The position numbers were made by a program, and so were the translations under genes. The notes below the pieces were generated by a model. It made no database searches and was not told where the DNA came from. It was given only the letters and a program-made list of their open reading frames with translations. A DNA stretch of 8,981 nt from Micropepsaceae bacterium (GTDB taxonomy: Bacteria > Pseudomonadota > Alphaproteobacteria > Micropepsales > Micropepsaceae): contig JANWHR010000270.1 of assembly GCA_025450355.1 (NCBI GenBank), positions 1 through 8,981 on the forward strand. The letters are read 5' to 3'. The number at the start of each line of letters is the position of its first letter. Positions within the stretch are counted from its first letter, which is position 1. Below are positions 6,887 to 8,981 of this stretch, one piece after another.

Positions 6887-6905
6887 GGCGGGATGATTTC
6901 CCGCC
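6887..6905. promoter_or_regulatory. GC-rich hairpin in the ligase-lipA divergent region
   Basis: GGCGGGA (6887-6893) and TCCCGCC (6899-6905) form a perfect 7-bp inverted repeat around a 5-base centre, 28 bp before the lipA ATG. It could be an operator or a structure in the lipA leader. It is unlikely to be a terminator, since no gene transcribed in either direction ends here. Confidence 0.35.
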
Positions 6906-6933
6906 CCTCAGCGTTTATGGAATAGCCAGGGCC

Positions 6934-7881
6934 ATGATTGTCGACCAGTCGAAGGGGATGCGTCCGCGGCATCCCGAAAAGGCGCACCGGGTGGACAACC
7001 CGCCGCCGAAAAAACCCGATTGGATTCGGGTCAGGGCGCCGGCCGGCCGAGGCTTTCTTCAGACGCGCCAGATCGTGCGCGAGCATGGTCTTCACACCGT
7101 GTGTGAGGAGGCCGGTTGTCCCAACATCGGCGAATGCTGGGAACAGGCGCATGCAACCATGATGATCATGGGCGAGACCTGCACCCGGGCTTGCGGGTTC
7201 TGCAACGTGCGCACCGGAATTCCCGGTCCGTTGGATGCGCGCGAGCCGGAAAACGTCGCCCGCGCGGTGGCAAAGCTTGGGCTCAGGCATGTGGTGATCA
7301 CCTCGGTGGATCGCGACGACCTCGAAGATGGCGGTGCTGCGCATTTCTCCGCCACTGTCCGTGCTATCCGTTCCCATTCGCCGGCCACCACCATTGAAAT
7401 CCTGACACCGGATTTCCTGAGAAAATCCGGTGCGCTGGAGGAAGTGATGACGGCGCCTCCGGATGTGTTCAACCACAACCTCGAAACCGTGCCGCGGCTG
7501 TATCTGACCATTCGCCCGGGTGCCCGTTATTACGCATCCCTTCGCCTGCTCGACCGGGTGAAAGACATTGATCCGGCCGCATTCACCAAATCGGGCCTGA
7601 TGGTTGGCCTGGGGGAAACGCGGGAAGAAATCATGCAGGTGATGGACGACCTGCGGAGCGCGAGGGTCGATTTCCTGACCATCGGCCAATATCTGCAACC
7701 GACCCGCAAGCATGCGGCGGTACAGCGGTTCGTACCGCCGGATGAATTTGTTGCGCTCGAGGGAATCGCGCGGGCAAAGGGCTTTCTCATGGTGTCGGCC
7801 AGCCCGCTCACGCGTTCTTCCTATCATGCAGGTGAAGATTTCGCGCGCCTTCGCACCGCCCGTCGCGCAAGTCCGGTTTAA
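6934..7881 (+). CDS. lipA: Lipoyl synthase
   Basis: Radical SAM enzyme that inserts two sulfur atoms into the octanoyl group carried on lipoyl domains of 2-oxoacid dehydrogenases and the glycine cleavage H protein. The 315-residue product carries both 4Fe-4S clusters: the auxiliary sulfur-donating cluster at Cys57-x4-Cys62-x5-Cys68 (CEEAGCPNIGEC) and the radical SAM cluster Cys83-x3-Cys87-x2-Cys90 (CTRACGFC). The C-terminal RSSYHAGE at 294-301 supplies the conserved serine region next to the auxiliary cluster. Internal motifs such as VVITSVDRDDL and VFNHNLETV are standard. The start ATG 6934 has AGGG just upstream (6928-6931) and gives the normal family length. It is divergent from the acyl ligase, and the COQ10-like gene follows after 7 bp, so the two are probably co-transcribed. 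Confidence 0.98.
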   Translation: MIVDQSKGMRPRHPEKAHRVDNPPPKKPDWIRVRAPAGRGFLQTRQIVREHGLHTVCEEAGCPNIGECWEQAHATMMIMGETCTRACGFCNVRTGIPGPLDAREPENVARAVAKLGLRHVVITSVDRDDLEDGGAAHFSATVRAIRSHSPATTIEILTPDFLRKSGALEEVMTAPPDVFNHNLETVPRLYLTIRPGARYYASLRLLDRVKDIDPAAFTKSGLMVGLGETREEIMQVMDDLRSARVDFLTIGQYLQPTRKHAAVQRFVPPDEFVALEGIARAKGFLMVSASPLTRSSYHAGEDFARLRTARRASPV

Positions 7882-7888
7882 GCCGCAA

Positions 7889-8359
7889 ATGCCGCTTCAT
7901 CGCGAAACCCGCATCGTTCCCTACGCCGCCGAACAAATGTACGCGGTCGCAGCAGCCATTGATCGCTATCCGGAATTCCTTCCGTGGTGCTCGAAAATCG
8001 CGATCCGGAAGCGGGAGAAAGACGGGAATGTCGAAACTGTCACCGTCGAGATGTTTGTTTCCTATCTCGCCCTGCAGGAAAGTTACGTCAGCCGTGTCCG
8101 TCTCGATACGCACGCGCTGATGATCGAGGCAAAACATGTGGCGGGTCCTTTCAAACGGCTGGATTCCCGCTGGCGCTTCGTCCCGCTCGCGCCCGGATGC
8201 GAGGTACATTTCCTGATCGATTTTGCCTTCAGCAATCCGCTCCTGTCCGCCGTGGCGGGCGCCGCATTCGGCGCGGTCGCCGCAAAAATGCAGCAGGCAT
8301 TCATCTCCCGCGCCGAAGCACTTTACGGAAACGTCGCGATGGAATCCGCCAGCAGTTGA
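7889..8359 (+). CDS. COQ10/RatA-family START-domain protein, probable ubiquinone-binding protein
   Basis: A 156-residue single-domain protein of the polyketide cyclase/START (SRPBCC) fold, COQ10/RatA branch. In mitochondria Coq10 binds ubiquinone and helps it function in respiration; E. coli RatA has been described as a ribosome-associated toxin, so automatic annotation often calls this family a toxin. Visible family blocks are VAAAIDRYPEFLPWC (20-34), GPFKRLDSRWRFVPL (86-100), the DFAFSNPLL strand (111-119) and the C-terminal helix with MQQAFISRAEALYG (134-147). ATG 7889 is chosen because it starts just before the conserved domain and only 7 bp after the lipA stop; farther upstream starts would lie inside lipA. 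There is no clear ribosome site, suggesting translational coupling to lipA. Its last 12 codons, stop included, overlap the end of pncC on the other strand. A quinone role is more likely than a toxin role in this setting. Confidence 0.92.
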   Translation: MPLHRETRIVPYAAEQMYAVAAAIDRYPEFLPWCSKIAIRKREKDGNVETVTVEMFVSYLALQESYVSRVRLDTHALMIEAKHVAGPFKRLDSRWRFVPLAPGCEVHFLIDFAFSNPLLSAVAGAAFGAVAAKMQQAFISRAEALYGNVAMESASS

Positions 8360-8823
8360 AGCGCCGCTTCCACGGTCTTCATACGGATCTCCTCGCGCGT
8401 CAGCGGGCCAAACCGGCATTCCAGTTCGCGCGTCTTGAACCCGGTCCGCGCCAGCGCGAGATAGACCAGTCCCACGGGTTTGGCATCACTGCCCCCACCG
8501 GGCCCGGCGATTCCGGTGCATGACACCGCGACATTGGCTTGCGAATGCGCCAGCGCGCCCTCTGCCATCGCGCGCGCGACCTCGGCGGAGACGGCACCCA
8601 GGCGGATGATCAGATCCGCCGGGACGCCGAGCAATTCGGTTTTTGCGCGATTGGAGTAACCCACAAAGCCGCGCTCGAAGACGTCGGACGAGCCGGGGAC
8701 GTCCGTCAGCGCCGACGCGATCAGGCCGCCTGTGCAGCTTTCGGCCGTGGCGATGTGCAGACCGCGTTTTCTCGCATTATCCAGCACGCGTTCGGCTGCC
8801 ACAGAGATCGCCGGGGAGAACAT
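8323..8823 (-). CDS. pncC: Nicotinamide-nucleotide amidohydrolase, CinA C-terminal domain type
   Basis: A stand-alone CinA C-terminal domain protein of 166 residues. Characterised members deamidate nicotinamide mononucleotide to nicotinic acid mononucleotide, returning NMN to NAD synthesis. Signature blocks are ATAESCTGG at 25-33 with the active-site serine region, FVGYSNRAKTELLGV at 53-67, and SCTGIAGPGGGSDAKPVG at 101-118. It lacks the N-terminal MoCF-like domain of full CinA, so it is the short form rather than the competence-associated protein. ATG 8821-8823 is chosen because it precedes the conserved domain and overlaps the pgpA stop in a TGATG arrangement, a strong sign of coupling; a longer frame upstream merely reads pgpA out of frame. 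Its 3' end overlaps the converging COQ10-like gene by 37 bp. Confidence 0.95.
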   Translation of the reverse strand: MFSPAISVAAERVLDNARKRGLHIATAESCTGGLIASALTDVPGSSDVFERGFVGYSNRAKTELLGVPADLIIRLGAVSAEVARAMAEGALAHSQANVAVSCTGIAGPGGGSDAKPVGLVYLALARTGFKTRELECRFGPLTREEIRMKTVEAALQLLADSIATFP

Positions 8824-8981
8824 CAGAGCCAACCCGCCGAAAGGCCGCCAAACACCAGAAGCGCCGCGTAAGTACCGGCAAACACATCGTCCGCCATGAT
8901 CCCGGTCCCCCCCGGCAGCCTTTCCACCCACCACACCGGCCACGGCTTCCAGATATCGAAAAGGCGAAAGGCGAAAAATGC
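8823..8981 (-). CDS. pgpA: Phosphatidylglycerophosphatase A, C-terminal part (runs off the right edge)
   Basis: The last 52 codons of a minus-strand gene whose start lies beyond the window. The peptide begins AFFAFRLFDIWKPWPV and continues through GGTGIMADDVFAGTYAALL to a TGA at 8823-8825. The FRLFDIxKPxP and GIMxDDxxAG blocks are diagnostic of PgpA, an inner-membrane phosphatase that dephosphorylates phosphatidylglycerophosphate to phosphatidylglycerol. The AspAsp pair is at residues 31-32 of the visible part, followed by a hydrophobic final membrane helix (AALLVFGGL). The stop overlaps the pncC start as TGATG, so the two are read as one operon and probably translationally coupled. Identification is firm despite truncation. 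Confidence 0.9.
   Translation of the reverse strand, partial: AFFAFRLFDIWKPWPVWWVERLPGGTGIMADDVFAGTYAALLVFGGLSAGWL

Noticed and set aside
6646..7827. 393-codon open frame on the minus strand covering most of lipA
   Set aside because: It is antisense to a clearly real lipA and overlaps the ligase gene; its product is rich in Arg/His/Gly with no family motif. Long antisense frames are common in GC-rich coding DNA.
7889..8359. Toxin of a toxin-antitoxin system (RatA label)
   Set aside because: No antitoxin-like partner is present, and a lipA-linked COQ10-type gene is a usual metabolic arrangement in Alphaproteobacteria.
8824..8943. N-terminal 40-residue extension of pncC
   Set aside because: This stretch reads the pgpA C-terminus out of frame; the pgpA frame there has the diagnostic FRLFDIWKP and GIMADD motifs.

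Overview
This GC-rich window looks like ordinary chromosome of an alphaproteobacterium. The evidence is the short alphaproteobacterial-type NAD kinase, the adjacent lipA-COQ10-like pair facing a pgpA-pncC pair, a form II CoxL-like molybdoenzyme, and a composite palindromic repeat resembling those of Rhizobiales and relatives. The lineage is inferred from protein style and gene order; I cannot place it more finely. The window holds nine intact or partial genes with recognisable family membership and one unrecognised gene end. There are no RNA genes, CRISPR arrays, transposase genes or phage genes.

Layout, left to right. At the left edge is the last 32 codons of an unidentified plus-strand gene. 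Its stop overlaps, tail to tail, the stop of nadK (minus). A 167-bp gap with an elaborate inverted repeat separates nadK from moaA (minus, molybdopterin biosynthesis). Divergent from moaA is a large plus-strand gene for a xanthine dehydrogenase/CO dehydrogenase-type molybdopterin-binding subunit. Its last ~27 codons lie in a palindromic repeat. A second hairpin fills the 40-bp gap before a convergent minus-strand gene for a small outer-membrane beta-barrel. Upstream of that, also on the minus strand, is an adenylate-forming acyl ligase resembling the synthetase half of Aas. Divergent from the ligase is lipA (lipoyl synthase), followed 7 bp later by a COQ10/RatA-type START-domain gene. That gene converges, with a 37-bp overlap, on pncC (CinA C-terminal-type NMN amidohydrolase). 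pncC overlaps the end of pgpA, which runs off the right edge.

How the genes fit together. MoaA begins synthesis of the pyranopterin cofactor that the divergent molybdoenzyme needs. NadK and PncC both act in NAD(P) metabolism. LipA and the COQ10-like protein serve respiratory and 2-oxoacid dehydrogenase metabolism. The acyl ligase, PgpA and the beta-barrel concern lipid and envelope functions. No new multi-gene system is evident. The points most worth a second look are the repeat that forms the tail of the molybdoenzyme, the structured nadK-moaA gap, the solitary molybdoenzyme large subunit, and the ligase without an acyltransferase beside lipA.
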